Positions 1 to 13,197 of a stretch of 64,000 nucleotides of DNA are shown here, one piece after another. The notes below the pieces were generated by a model. The model had not been told where the DNA came from. It searched no databases and saw only the letters and a list, made by a program, of their open reading frames with translations. This stretch comes from Sphaerolaimus hirsutus. Its lineage: Eukaryota; Nematoda; Chromadorea; Monhysterida; Sphaerolaimidae. The stretch covers positions 19,341,206 through 19,405,205 of the forward strand of contig OZ038459.1 of assembly GCA_964036195.1 (NCBI GenBank). The letters are read 5' to 3'. The position numbers were made by a program, and so were the translations under genes. Position 1 is the first letter of the stretch, and every line of letters starts with the position of its first letter.

Positions 1-2750
1 GAAATCAGTCCTCACGCCTGCTGTCGTCATACTGCGCGGCGCGGCGAAAGTCATGGATAGTGATGGAATTGTGTTAGTGCAAAGGGTTGGCGCCGTCGCA
101 GCATAAAATTAGTGTGTGGATTGCCTGGTGAAGCGTCGTGAAGTGCCTTCACGCGCGCAGTTCCTGACGTTTCACTGAGCGTGCCAGCGTTACCACACAT
201 ATCACTAAAGGTTGCGTGAAGACTCTTCACGCTTTTTGATCGGGTGCCGCCAAGTAAATACTGTTGATGTGTGTAGAAACTCCAGTTAAACATGAAGCAC
301 CAGAAGTGATTGTGAATCCAGGTGAAGCGTGTGAAAAACATCTTGTGATGCTGGTGAAGGGTGGAGGCGTGTGGAAACGCGCCGCTTCTACACGCTTCCC
401 CCACTGGTGACGGTCGTATCTGTACTCTCTAAAGTGTAAAGTAGAATAAAATATTATGCATAATGTCGTACAAATTCGTTAGATGTCATGCAAAATGTCA
501 AAAGTTCAGAAATAAAATATTTTTGTTATTTCAAAAAAAATTGACATCTTGCACAACACTTTAATTTTACCCTTTACGGGACAACTCCCTAGTTTTCAAT
601 GTCGCAGGTACCCTCAAATCCTAGTTTCTCAATTACGCCATTATCCATTGGCGCTTGGAAAAACCGACCCCGACACTTTTCCCATCACTAATTCCGACTC
701 TAAACCCGATCGGCATGGCGCTATCCATCTAAAACAATGCGGTATAAATACCTTTAGTGCTGGACTGCGGTGCGATGCAAACTAATTTGTAGTTTTACTG
801 CCCGCCCCTGGTAGGTCTAGTCGTTGCTCGTTGACTCGCGAGCGAATAACTAAAAGTATAGCGGTGGAAAAATGGCGCCAACGGTTTTGGCACCAGTGTG
901 AATGTTAAAATAGCGCAGTGGGAATGGAAATGGTCCGGAATTTTTTTAGCAGACGGATTGACTCATTTTACGTTACATTTGAATATAATTGATAATATTT
1001 TAAAAAGTCATCATGCATTCGTTTCACACTCATACAACATAGGTATTTTTAAATTTATCCCTAAATTTTATCCATCAAATAATGCATATATAAATATCCA
1101 TAAATAGCTCGTGTATCCAAGAATATGTGCTTATTACATAAATAAAAACAAGACATTAAATTTTAAAATGAGGAGTTCTTTAACTCTAACACTTCAATTT
1201 GTAATCTTGCCAGAAAGGCATGTAAAGCGACTGCAGCAGAAAAATGTGCAAAAGACACCATGGTGAATTTACCACCACTCCCCAGCGAGATGAATGGTTT
1301 CAGTGTTGTAGTGAATCAGTTAATGATGATTGGTAAGCTGCCGATGTTGTTTCCAGGCTAAAACAGCACCGGTTCAGTGTCCAATGTCTAACTCCAGAAC
1401 ACTAATTTTTAACTCGCACAAAATGTATTTTGACCATGTTATTCCGTCAAATTACGCTTTACCCCCCCCCCCCCCCAAACCATAGTGCATTTTCCCTCGA
1501 AACGGGTTTCAGTGTTTGGCACAAATACGGTGCAAGCTTGATAGGTACATTCGCGCAATAAATATAGCACATGCCACGCGGGACAGAGAGGGCCAGCTTC
1601 CCTGTGCCCTGCACTTCCATTAAGCTGATGAGTTTCGGGAAGGATTCGAGCCAAAGCCGTGCTCTGTTGCTGCGCGGGTCAGTGCTTTTGGTTGGAGAGA
1701 GTGTGTGCACTTTGACACTTTTGCATTTGACGTGAGCTGCACTTGAACCTGGCTTGTGTGTATTTACCTATTCACATGAGTATTTACATGCCTTTGTACT
1801 TACTATACTTAGTTACTTATCATAACTTGACACCTGCCATAATTATTTTGATTTGATGTTTCTTTTTGTTATGGAAGGAAGGGCTAAACGTTTGTGACGG
1901 TTGAAAAAACTGAAACGCTACGAGTTACTTTGTGTACATTCCACACGCACCATTTGAGATAACCCAGGCATACAATACACAATCATATTTATTTACTCCG
2001 CCGTGTACGTTTTTTTTACCGCATAACAACCACACAAATATTTTTCGATTGTGCCACAAACTGACCTGTTATTCGTGTTCCATAAATCCCTTAAATTCGA
2101 ATTGTCTCTGTGCATGCACTCAGCAGTGGAGCATGCCACCTACAGTATACTGCCAGCTAAAGCTGCCCGCTGCACTGATTTACATGTAGATGCAAATCAA
2201 AATTAGGCCCCGCCCACTATTTAGACGTTTGCAGTTGGCATGAATGCATGCATCTATGCCGTTTGCGAGCACATTCCGTGTGTTTCCAGCAGGGTTGTGA
2301 AAATTATGGAACTTTTTCTGAGTATATGTATACGTAAAATACTTTTTTACTCACCCCTGAGTACAGAAAATGTAAAAATACCCGTACTCATGAGTACATG
2401 TGAGTAAAATACTTTTTTCCTGGAAAATGTAAAATAGAGTACTTTTTCCGCAGAAAATGTAAAAGCGAGTACTTTTCTTCATGGAATATGCAAACGTGGA
2501 TACCTTTTTCATGGAAGATAAGCTTTTACTTTTTACATGTGAGATGTATGTTTCGAGAAAATTGTAAACACATTTTAACAACTGCGGTTTCCAGACACCG
2601 AAACCGGTAAATATCCTGGGCAAATTGCAATATTGCTGACTCACAAATGAAGCGGTGAACAGTTTGCGTGACGCTTGACGCCGTATGTCGCGTCTTGGCG
2701 CATTTCTGATGCGTTTAATGCACTGGAAACACGAGCGATAGCCCCGAAAT

Positions 2751-2913
2751 GGCCCCACACACGCTAGTTGACATCGACACCAAATGTCAACTCGTTCCGT
2801 TCCTAATTCAAAGATTGCTTCTGAACGTCGTTCGTCCACTCGTCAGCAAGCTTTGAATCGGGATCGGCACCAGTTGACATTTGGTGTCGATGTCAACTAG
2901 CGTGTGGGGGCCC
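2751..2913. repeat. TTGACATCGACACC inverted repeat
   Basis: Flanked by GGCCCCACACACGCTAG and its near-complement, with internal GTTGACATCGACACCAAA arms. This is the best-preserved copy of the second MITE-like family. Confidence 0.75.
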
Positions 2914-4582
2914 AATGACGGCCCACCCGCAATATGGGTGCCATAAGCGCGGCGTAAATCGTGCAGTTCCGCTGCAGATTTTTACAACCCCGTAAAGCAG
3001 CGACTACCGGCTGGGAAGACGCTGCGCGTGCGACAATTTTACAACCCCCAAAATCAGCTATAAACATACGCGTCGAAACGCCCGGAGATCATGTCAGCTG
3101 CAGAAAATGGCCCCGCATCGCTGTTTGCGACATCAATTTTATTATCTCTTGCCGCCTGGATGCGTTCGCGCGGCCGCGACGCGTTTTAGTGGTCGTTGCG
3201 TCGCCAATTAGCTCGCATTAGGAACAGCTTTACGACGTTCAACGTAGACGTTAAGCTTGTTTCTCCGCGCGGCGCCACGCCCCAGACCTACCGCAGGTTA
3301 TTTACAGGCTGATTACAGGGTGACTCAAAGGGAAAAATATGTGCATGATTAAGAAATCTCAATTCATTTTACGTATTTACCACTGCAAAAATAGGTTCGT
3401 GAAGTGTGTCGAAGCGGCCTCTGTGAAGACACTTCCACATGCTTCGAGAGATTTGAAGTGCTTCCACACACTTCACCTGCCTTCACAATGGACCAAATTC
3501 GTGAAGCGCACTTCACGAACCATTGCCGCATACTTTGCTTAGGTCGTAAAGCGCCGTGAAGCGTATGGCCACACAGTGAAGTGTCTTCATGCCGACACTG
3601 CATGTCTGCGTGAAGGCAATTCACGACACTTCACCACGCTTCACACACCCATTTTTTGCTGTGTACGTTCTCTAACATGTACAAAAAGATGTTACATCGA
3701 ACAAAAAGAACCCACTCACAAAGAAGAACGTTAAAAAACCCTATTAACACCACACCGCCACAAAAAAGTCAACAAAACTCAACCACCCCACCACAAAAAC
3801 ACCCCAATCCGAGAACCACCCCTCACCATCGTTAACCCCAAAACATCGCCATATTGCGCGCAGCGTATATCCAACACACATCGCGGTTGGTCGCAACCCA
3901 ATTTAAGCCACGCCCCCTGCGCAACCATGCGCGCGCGCGCGCGCAACCCCCGAAGACATCTGCTCACGGTCGGCTGGTCGCCAGCCAATTGACAGTGACA
4001 CCAGTTTTGAGAGATTGGTGAGAGATGTAGGGAGGTGCACAGTGCACTGCGTAGAATGGAGTGCCCTGCAGTTGGGTTGGTTGGGTGGGTTTGAGCGATT
4101 GAGTGGTTGACGGGTTTTGAGTGGTTTTAGATGAGTTTTTGTGTCGGTTTTTTTTTGAGTTTAGAATCGGGTATTTTTTATAGCATCCCATCCGCTGTTG
4201 TGATAAAAAACGATGTGCAGCATGAATCCCAAATATAGCACCCCATAATCCATCACGCTGGACCCCAATTTGCCCATTTGCATTGATTCCGCTGAAAGCC
4301 GGGAATTTGTTCATTTTCCGCGCCAAAACCGTTCCATTTAATAGACAAGATGCATCTTATTATAATGACATGTTTTGGGTGGGATTTGACGCGCGAACAC
4401 AAGGGATCATGTCGCGCATGCGCATGTGCGTGTGCATGTCATTCGATACTAGTGTGATGCGTGTGAAGCCGCGTTGTTGAGTGCTGTAAGCTTGACACCT
4501 TGTATGGCTGGATGACCTTGCGCGCCGCCGTGTGCTGCAGCTACAGGGTGGTCCAATTTAAATGCTGCGCGGTGAGGGAGCA

Positions 4583-4771
4583 CGCACTCCCAGACCCTGT
4601 AAAAAGTCCTGTAAAATGTCAAATGTCATGCAAAGTGTCAAAAGTCATGGAAAATGCCCTGCAAATGGCAACTCGGTTGCCATTTTGCAGGGCATTTTCC
4701 ATGACTTTTGACACTTTGCATGACATTTGACATTTTACAGGACTTTTTGCAGGGTCTGAGAGTGGCACCAG
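4583..4771. mobile_element. Introner-like hairpin element, intergenic copy 1
   Basis: Near-perfect palindrome. The left arm begins CACTCCCAGACCCTGT and the right arm ends with its complement (AGGGTCTGAGAGTGGCACC). The arms carry repeated TGTAAAATG/CATGCAAAGTGTCAAAAG modules meeting near 4680. No exon flanks it, so this copy is not an intron. Confidence 0.85.
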
Positions 4772-5768
4772 GTAGATATATATCGTTTTTCACAGATTTA
4801 AAGACAGCCTACTTGAGATCGAGAAAAATGTGTTATATGTATTTATGTTAGACTTCAAGTATGATTGCAATATTTTTCGCCATTTTACCGCGAATACAGC
4901 TGTTACAGTAATCAAGACTTCAAAACGGTACCCAGTATCAAAACCTCTCTACTACAGGGTGGTTCATTCATGCTCTGTTTACCTGAAACAAAAGGTGCTA
5001 AGTGCTAGCACAAATAAACACCCAAGGCTGTCCATGTATTTATGTGTGCGGCTTAACGAAACATGCCATCTGATGCGCGCAGGTGAAAAGCTGTTAATTG
5101 CTATTGCGGCGGCACAAATTGAGCAGGTGTGCAACATGGGTGGAAGTGTCCGATATTTATGTTGATGGTTCAAATTTGGATGGTTGGATATCATACTGAT
5201 ACATATGTGAATATCTATGTATGGTTGTGTACGATTCATTTTACTCGCACAATTTAGTATTCTGATAAGTATTTTGATGCGTCAAAGTATTTCTTTTAAT
5301 TGCATCTAATCGAATGTGACTTATTTATTTCACACAACTGCTGCGGGTGTTGTAGGTAATTGAAAATTAATTGCTGACAAACAGTGTACAGGTTATTTCA
5401 CCTGTTTAAAAATTGCGAGCATTCCGATTTATCAATTTTTTTTAGCAGATGTGAGGCCATCTATGAACTCAGTAAGGAGAGATTAATTGGCACGGAATGT
5501 CAATCCTCCAGCATGTGTTATGTGACAAGACGTTGGCAAACAACCAAGATCTTGAATTTTCATGACACTTAAAAACCATTGAGATCATCTTAGAGAATGT
5601 ACTGCGTTTGGCACTTCCCTCCCACTCGACGCAGCTTAAGCCATGTATTTAAATCATGTATTTCAGGATATTAAAATCATGTATTTCGAATTTCCAAAAA
5701 TTAACGATGCCAGTTTAATCCACTGACATAAAACTGGACTCACACGCCCCCAAAGTCCAGTCAGCCCA

Positions 5769-5940
5769 GGGGGCAGTCCCAGACCCTGTAAAAAGCCCTG
5801 TAAAATGTCAAATGTCATGTAAAGTGTCAAAAGTCATGTAAAATGCCCTGCAAAATGGCAACTCTGTTCCATAACTTTTGACACTTTGCATGACATTTGA
5901 CATTTTACCGGGCTTTTTACAGGGCCAGGGACTGGCACCA
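5769..5940. mobile_element. Introner-like hairpin element, intergenic copy 2
   Basis: The left end GGGGGCAGTCCCAGACCCTG and right end CAGGGACTGGCACC are inverted. Internal modules are the same as copy 1. No flanking exon is seen. Confidence 0.85.
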
Positions 5941-6598
5941 GCTAAAACGCAGCGGCGCGGCGACAGCGCAGTGTCGTGCGGCATATAAAAGTCGCGGCGC
6001 ACTGCACAGTTGCATCCAAGCGACACGCAGGTAGTAAGCACGTAATGTACGCACGTATGCGCGCTGGGCTGCCGCTTTCGGATTAATAATTTATTAGCGC
6101 TCATATCGAGTGGGTGCTAATGCACGCCGCTGGTTTGATACGCGCATTGGTGGCACTTTGGCACGGTTCCATATGCGTGGTTTTGGAGCAAGTTTGTCGT
6201 TGTAATTCGATGAACTGCTCAGGATAAATGAAATGTCTCGTGAGGTGTTTGAGGCTTTGGGACATTCTTTTAAGTTAGGTGGTGATTAGCAATAATAAAG
6301 CAACTGTTATCTTCAGGAATTTCACCGAGGCTCTTCAGAATTTTTTTGGTGAATAAATATCGGGATTCTACAGCGTGGCGTTCACCGAACACATAGACAT
6401 TTAGCAGCATCTTTGAGAAAAGTGGATAAGTTCAGAAGCATATTTTTTCCGCCGTCAACTTTTCTCTACCATACAGCCATTGATTAGCATTTTTACCCGC
6501 ACAACAACATAACCTCTCACAACCCCCCAAACCCAGACTCAAATCTCCACAGCAGTCTCCACAATCAAAACCCCCTAACCCCCTAAACCCCACCCAAA

Positions 6599-9500
6599 AT
6601 GGACATCAAATGCGAGTACGACATGGGCGGGGGCGGCGCCGCCGGCCTGGTGCCCGGCGTGCAGCCGTCCACGGGCGTCGCCGCGGCAGCAGAAATGCTG
6701 CATCAACTTGACGCGGCGGCAGTTGATTATGCCGCCGCTGCCGCCGCGGCGGCTATTGCGGGTGGGGAGCACGCTACTGCGCATCAACATACGCAGCATG
6801 AGTTTGCCCAGGTGAGGGGGGGGGGTGCCTGGGGGTGGTGGTTTGGTGGATTTATTTGAATAGTTCCAGTTTAGAGGCTGTGCAAATGGTGAATAGGTAG
6901 GTATACATTTTTTTTTTGCGATGCCGTGATATTGACACCGCACACGCTAGTTGACATCGACACCAAATGTCAACTGGTTCCCATCCCAATTCAAAGCTTT
7001 CGCATCCGAATGTCGTTCGTCGGCTCGTCAGCAAACTTTCAATTGGGATGGGAACCAGTTGACATTTGGTGTCGATGTCAACTAGCCTGTGTGGCACCAA
7101 TATGGCACCGCCAATAATGTGAGATTCTGTAAGCATGCTGCTCGTGTAGATCAGGTTGCCTGAATTTCTCCACAATTTCTAGGTCCCAAATAACAATTGT
7201 TCCATAGGCGGGACGAAACATATGTTCAAATCAAAAATCCGCAATAGCTTTCAGCAATAGCGGTGATTTACTTACACGAGAGGGGATGAAATTCCGATAA
7301 AAACTGGACGATTTTGGAGATGCCGATGTGCGGCTAACTAAAACCAGGGCCAGTTCCGCAAAATGAGAAGTGAGAAGTAAAATGGCAAATGCGAAGTGAA
7401 ATGAGAACTGAGAAGTAAATTGAGAAGGAAATTGCAAAAGCGAAAGGCAATTACTTTCTGTTTGTACTTCGCTTTTGCCAATTTACCTGCCATTTCATGT
7501 CGCTTTTGCCTATTTTCTTCTCAATTCACTTCGCATTTGCCATTTTCATTCTCACTTCTCAATTTGCGGAACTGGCTTCAGCGCAGCCTAAAAACGACTT
7601 CATTTAAACACAATCACTGAAACTCGCCCAAAAAACACGCCCGGGCCAATTAAATCTCGCCCCTGGTTATTTAATTAATCAAAGTCCCCTTCAATCACAG
7701 TTCAACGGTCCGGCGGCAGCGTGCGCGGCCTGCGGCGCCACCATAGCCGACCAGTACATATTCAAACTGCTCGATTCCTACTACCACGGCGACTGTTTGA
7801 GGTGCTGCGAGTGCGCCCGCCCGCTCAGCACCAAGTGCTACTCGAAGAATGACAAGATTTATTGTCCTAATGACTTTTTTAAGTGGGTTTTGTGGGGGGG
7901 GGGGTGATTTTGAGGGGTCTTTTTCGGATCTTGACAGTTCTTTTGAAAATACCGTATTACCTCGAAATACCCCCGGGGGTAATTTTTCATAGTGTAAATT
8001 TTTTTAGAGGGGTTAAACGAGGGGGTATTTCGAAGGGGTTCATTTATTCATAGTGGCTACTTTCAGGGGGTATTTCGAGGGGGGCTATCTCGAAGGGGGT
8101 ATTCCGAGGAAATCCACGAATCTTCAGTTGCTTGATGTCTTTCCATCAAACACTTTGCTCAACTCCGCATCCAAAAATATGATTAGCTAGAGTATTCTAA
8201 ACCTCTTCATTCCCACATCAAACCCAAAAACCCCGCGCCAGCACCATTCAACCCAAAACAACCACACTTGGCACCCATCCAAACCCCACCCCCCACACAG
8301 AATCTACGGCACCAAATGTGCGGGGTGCCAGCAGGGGGTCGCCCCCGCCAGCGTAGTGCGTCGCGCGGAAACCCACGTTTACCATTTGGACTGCTTCACG
8401 TGTTGTCTGTGCAGACGTAGATTGGACACTGGGGATGAGTTCTTTTTGATACCCACTGATGGGAGGATTGTGTGCAAGCCGGATTATGATGCCGCTAAAC
8501 AGAAGGGTGAGGTTTTTGGGTTGTGGGTGGAAATTGATTGTGTGGCAGTTTCGTAGCCTGTAAAGTGTGAAGTTAGATGTCACATTTTATGTGAAGTGTC
8601 ATACAAATTTGTCAAATGTCGTGCAAGGTGTCAAAAGTTCAGTGAGAAAATCTTTAAAAAAATAATTTACAATTTACATGACATTTGATACTTACACTTT
8701 ACAAGGTGCAGGGCTGCCCCTGAGTTAATCGTCAGAATTCGCGAGAGTTTGTAAATATGTGACATCAGAAACGCCTAGTGTCGAAAACCAGCGATTCTCC
8801 AAACAAAAACTAATTGACAAAAACACACCATCTCCAGGAACTTTTCCATCCTTTAGCCCACTCAAACAGACTCCACACAACCCAACCCTCAAACTTCACT
8901 CAACTTTCTCAGAGCAAGAAAACGCGAACAAGCGACCGCGCACCACGATCACGGCCAAACAATTGGAAACACTAAAACAGGCCTACTACAAAAGTCCTAA
9001 ACCCGCTAGACATGTGCGCGAACAGCTCGCAGCTGACACCGGACTTGACATGAGGGTCGTGCAGGTGGGTGCTTTGGGTGATATTGTTGGGCAAAACAGG
9101 GGCCACTCTCAGATCATGTAAAAAATCTGTGGACCTGTAAAATGCCCTGTAAAATGTTAAATTTGCAAGTTTACAATTGCCATTTTACACTTTGCATGAC
9201 ATTTTCCATTTTACAGGGTCTGGGAGTGCCGCCTGGTTTTAACATAGAAAACGCTGGGTGGGCTGAGAATATATTGTAAAATTTTTCTAACTTATGTCCT
9301 TGAAATACCTCCAGTGGGTTAATTTTTTAAACTCAGACCTGTGTATTTCGAAGGGAGTGTTAGGGAGGGAAGTGGCTCATTGTTCCACAGCTCCTTAGAC
9401 ATGGGGGATATTTCGAGGGGAAAATCAGAAAAAGAAAAAGTATCAGCAAAATATTTACATTCAATACAACCTACGATAACCCATTCCACCCAGGTGTGGT

Positions 9501-12025
9501 TTCAAAATCGTCGGGCGAAAGAAAAGCGTCTGAAAAAGGACGCTGGCCGCGGTCGTTGGGCGCCCTACTACCAGAACAAGAGCAGCACGTCGAGGCCGTC
9601 TAGCGGCGACGAGTTGGGCTCCACGTCGGCCATCGTGTCGGGCATCAAGTCGCCCGGTGGGTTACCCTGCTGTTGATAATGAGTGCATGGTTGCGAGTTT
9701 GAAGGGCGCTGCCCTGTACTCGATGAGAGATTGGACGAGAGTTGTGAAGTTACAAAAGAACCTTTTCAGTTTTTCGATTCTTTTGAATTGATTTTGATTG
9801 AAGTTTAATTTCACCGCTAGAGAAAAAAACTTTCTATAAAAATTCGAAAAAGCTATAATTTGATGGAAAAAAACCCAATATGCGGAAAGTATTTAAACAA
9901 ATAGAAAACTGCCTAAAATAAAAAATATTATGGCAAAACTATTCTGGTAAAAAGTTTAGAAAAAACTACAAAAAAAACTAAATAAAAAAAGTATAAAAAA
10001 ATTCTGGAGAAAATTCAAAATTCGAAAATTCACTTTAGAAGAAAACACTTGAAAAAATTTTTTTCGGAGGGTTCGCCAACTTACCGCTTCACATCTCCCC
10101 TCCTCCACTCAACAACCCCCACAACCACTCAACCCCCCCCCCCCCCGCAGAATCCGACGACAGCGATGAGGTAGGCAGCCTGGCCACGGGGGCGGGCGCG
10201 TGCAGCGTCGACATGGAGTCGGACGGGGGCGCGTCCCTGTTCGGCCCCGGCTCGGTGCTCAACCCCCTGCACCAGCAGGCAGCCTGCAGTCAGCACGATC
10301 AGCTCGGTGGGGCCACTGGGGTGGAGGGGAATATGGCAGCTGTTAGCCCACCGTCGTTGTTGGCCGCGCAGGTGGGTGGGGGGTTTGGGGTTTTTTTTTT
10401 GGGGGGGGGTGGATTGATTGTTCCTACACACACTATTGGCGCTGCGGACACTAGTTCACTGCCAGATTTTGGTGAACTCATAAGTCATTTGAGTTTACCA
10501 GAATGAGGTGTCTGTCAACTGCAGCTGATTGGGATTAAAAATAACTCATTCCAGTAAACTCAAATGTATGTGTCCAAAGTCTATTTATGAGTTTACCAAA
10601 TTCTAGCAGTAAACTATTGTGCGCACATGCATTCAGTTGACAATTGAAATTTCTAAAATTGATAAATCTGTTGTGAACTTAAATGTGTTTAAAAAACATA
10701 TTTACAAGCATTGAAAATTGTTGTTGTCAGCTAATTTGTGTAGGGCCATTGCGATTTGTGACTGAGTGCTCTATAGACAGGCTTTTATCTTGGGTAGGGT
10801 GTCAAAAAATTTTTTTTATGGAAAACGGAACAAAAATTTCAGCAGCCGGAAAACGGAAAAAATTTGCACTTGGCGAAAAATGGAAACGGGAGAAAAAATT
10901 TCAGTGGCCGGAAAACGGAAAAAGAATTTGTCGAAATTTTGCCAGAAAACGAATAAAATTTGCTGAAATTTTGCCAGAAAACGAATAAAATTTGCTTAAA
11001 TTTTGCTGGAAGTGGAAAAAATTTGCTGGAAACAGGGTTTTTTTCATAATTGACAATCTGCATGCATGTTTACCAGTTTGGCTGGAACAGAAAACAGAAA
11101 GTTAAGCCAGAAAAATGTTAAATGAGGCGGAAAAACAGAAAATTGAGGCGGAAAATGGTAAAAAGACAGAAAAACTGGAAATTCAGCCGGAAAAACGGAA
11201 ACGGAAAATAAGGGGCCGGAAAACGGAACAGAAAAAAAGTTCAGCAGCCGGAAAACGGAACGGAAAAATGCCAACCCAACGCCAACCAACCCCCCAGGCT
11301 CTATTGGAAGCGCCCAACTGCACGATGCCGCTGGACCAGCAGGGGCTGCTGCGCGCCGCCCAACAGCAGCACCACTCGCTCGAGCACCTCACCAACGCCG
11401 CGGCCACCCTCGATTTTGAGGTGTGTGGCAGATTGTTGGGTTTACCTACATGGATTTGATGTGAAGACTATTGATTGGGTTGATGGTGGAAAAGGTTTAG
11501 AATACATAAATATGTCCCATTTCAAACGGTTTTTTAACTTCTACTTCTTTGGACTTTAAAGACGATAAAAGGGGTGTGACATAGAAAAAATTTGGAAAAT
11601 GTGTGGGACGAACTCTATATGTCGTTTCCGCGCTACACTCAATTTTTGGAAATTATGGATTTATCGACTTGTTGGCACAGACTTTACTCAGATTTATTGA
11701 CAAATGACAATTTTTGCAACTGCACCTTTGTCATCGGCAGCAAAATGTGTTGTGCCAAGCCATGTGAATGAGGACATTTGTTTTTCCCCAAATTAGACCT
11801 TGGGATTTTCATCAATTTTATCAACTTGAACATTGTCATCACATAAAAACCTTGTCACTCAAACACTGGCTGCAAGATTTTCAAATTAAAATATCAAAAT
11901 TTACGCAGTCGCTGCAAAACGCTTCCGTGGCCGCGGCGGCGGCGGCCGCCGCCGCTTCAGATGCGTTGAATTACGGTTTGCCGCCAGCTAGTTTAGCTTT
12001 TGGTCACCATTTGACATTCGATTGA
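6599..12025 (+). CDS. Lim3: LIM-homeodomain transcription factor, Lim3/Lhx3-4 type
   Basis: Nuclear transcription factor of the Lim3 (Lhx3/4) class, which in animals specifies motor-neuron and neuroendocrine identity. Eight exons join in phase: 6599-6811, 7701-7882, 8301-8506, 8838-9064, 9494-9656, 10151-10371, 11298-11420 and 11909-12025. Exon 1 is Ala/His-rich. Exon 2 encodes LIM1 (CxxC zinc ligands, ending DFFK) and exon 3 LIM2 (starting IYGTKCAGC). Exons 4 and 5 encode the homeodomain ([16 protein letters not shown], then [11 protein letters not shown]) and the downstream KKDAGR..W signature that separates Lim3 from Lim1/Lim5. The homeodomain intron falls just before VWFQNRR. The tail is acidic and Ser-rich, then poly-Ala, ending HHLTFD. 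LIM1 is more divergent than in most Lim3 proteins. The ATG at 6599 is the first in frame, but an upstream alternative first exon cannot be excluded. Introns carry a TTGACA repeat, a large palindrome and hairpin elements. Confidence 0.94.
6935..7097. repeat. TTGACATCGACACC inverted repeat, copy in Lim3 intron 1
   Basis: Both ends carry CTAGTTGACATCGACACC and its complement, around a core containing CCCAATTCAAAGC and its near-reverse. It is the same family as 2751-2913, 25313-25468 and the cluster at 36364-36970. MITE-like. Confidence 0.75.
7347..7576. repeat. Imperfect palindrome in Lim3 intron 1
   Basis: The arms start and end with CCAGTTCCGCAAA and its complement. The interior is built from GAGAAGTGAGAAG/AATTGCAAAAGCG motifs that are complementary across the centre near 7440. 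Hairpin-type MITE. Confidence 0.7.
8553..8722. mobile_element. Degenerate introner-like element in Lim3 intron 3
   Basis: It contains the CCTGTAAAGTG module at the left, CATACAAATTTGTCAAATG modules inside, and ACTTTACAAGGTGCAGGGCTGCCCC at the right. The ends are worn and it occupies only part of the 331-bp intron, so it is probably an old copy. Confidence 0.55.
9098..9236. mobile_element. Introner-like element in Lim3 intron 4
   Basis: The left end GGGGCCACTCTCAGATC and right end AGGGTCTGGGAGTGCC are inverted, around TGTAAAATG modules. It lies inside, and does not define, the intron that interrupts the homeodomain. Confidence 0.75.
10790..11280. repeat. GGAAAACGG-type degenerate tandem repeat
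   Basis: Many variants of CCGGAAAACGGAA and AAATTTTGCCAGAAAACG lie in Lim3 intron 6, introduced by GGGTGTCAAAAAATTTTTTT. A related tract with the same GGGTGTCAAA entry and a terminal TTTGACACCCTAC is at 31336-31548, which suggests a transposable unit with GGGTGTCAAA termini. Confidence 0.55.
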
Positions 12026-12186
12026 TGTACATGGCAGTTGATTAGTCGATTTATGGTAGACAGAACAATTAGAAATTTCTAGTGCGGTGTGTGTGGAGGG
12101 ATGGATTTATTTGATGAATGCATTTTTATGTTACTAGTAATATAGCGCAATGTAAACTGAGGGATGAGCATAACTTCAGCTTCTAC

Positions 12187-12535
12187 ATACCGTATTTGAA
12201 TAGTTCCCCTCTTGAATAATCCCCCTCGAATAATCCCCCCCCCCCTGTAAGACGAGTGAGGAAATAATAATCCCCCCTTGAATAATCCCCCCTTGAATAA
12301 TCCCCCCTTTAAAGATTTGATAAATATGTTGTCACTTATTTTAACAAAAATGGCACGTTATTGTGTTTATAAACCATATTTTATGAAATGAGTTGATAGA
12401 AACAGGCTTGAAAATTTTGACGTAATAATACTTCCGCCCTTGAATAATTCCCCCCTCGAATAGATCCCCCTCAAAAATGTCTGACGAAATAATAATCCTC
12501 CAGGGGGATTATTCAAGCAAATACGGTATTTATAT
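12187..12535. repeat. ACCGTATTT...CCCCC inverted-end repeat
   Basis: It starts ACCGTATTTGAATAGTTCCC and ends with the complement (ATTATTCAAGCAAATACGGT). Inside are repeated TTGAATAATCCCCCC units. Fragments of the same family occur near 7950-8110, 9290-9420, 13675-13745, 13930-14025, 17365-17520, 19085-19330, 38350-38480 and 39005-39150. It lies 3' of Lim3 in otherwise featureless DNA (12026-13197). Confidence 0.65.
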
Positions 12536-13197
12536 TAACATGCTTGTGTGAACTTTTGTTTGGGTGGGTCGCTTGATCCTTTTTCGGTTGTACAATATAT
12601 CTTAATTATGCTTAAAATTGATCTCCGATCACGATTTCGTTTTTATTCTTGTTTCATTCCAAATGCTATGTTAAAATACATCTCATTTTATAGTCATATC
12701 CTGATGCCATGCTTTTCGCCGGATTCCCCACTTCACTGTGATAAATCGTTTCTATATGATTGTGTATTTATCAACCAACAGTATTCACTCACTCTTTGCT
12801 CGATAAATTCTATCAAAAATGAAATGCAACCATCGAATGAAATAACGCGCAACTTTGCAAATCTCTACAAACCAAAATTATGGCGCTCAAATTACCTATC
12901 CAGACCGATCCACATACCTATTTACCTCCCCGCAAAATGGGATATCAATTTTCCTGACAGTTGCCGCAAAGTTGAAGCGAGAGTTGAGGGAACAAGGAAG
13001 CGATTCAAACGATGCCCGCCCGTGGTGCGGCACCGAAGTTGACATGTGACACGAAACGTAAAATGATTAGCGGCGATTTGCTTTGAAGTTGCGCACAGTC
13101 TCAGACTGTGTTGACAGTTTTTTTTTCGTGAAGCCGTCGAATTCTAGATTGCGCCGAATTCCAGATTCGATTTTGTAAAGCAGTCGAGAAGTAAGCC

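Larger units (their letters stand above)
1..6598. other. Repeat-rich intergenic region, no supported gene
   Basis: I see no spliceable coding structure here. Recognisable contents are two regions of self-complementary GTGAAG/CTTCAC motifs (about 50-400 and 3390-3660), GAGTACTTTT/CATGAGTAC repeats (about 2330-2540), one TTGACATCGACACC-type inverted repeat (2751-2913), a C/A-rich low-complexity stretch (about 3720-3960) and two hairpin elements of the introner-like family (4583-4771 and 5769-5940). The stretch just before 6599 is C-rich and may be 5' UTR or intron of Lim3. Confidence 0.7.

Noticed and set aside
2351-2839. Minus-strand 162-codon frame
   Set aside because: Made of GAGTAC repeats and part of a MITE; no splice context or protein-like pattern.
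4500-4730. Open frames crossing the intergenic hairpin element
   Set aside because: Hairpin modules lack stops in several frames; no adjoining exons.
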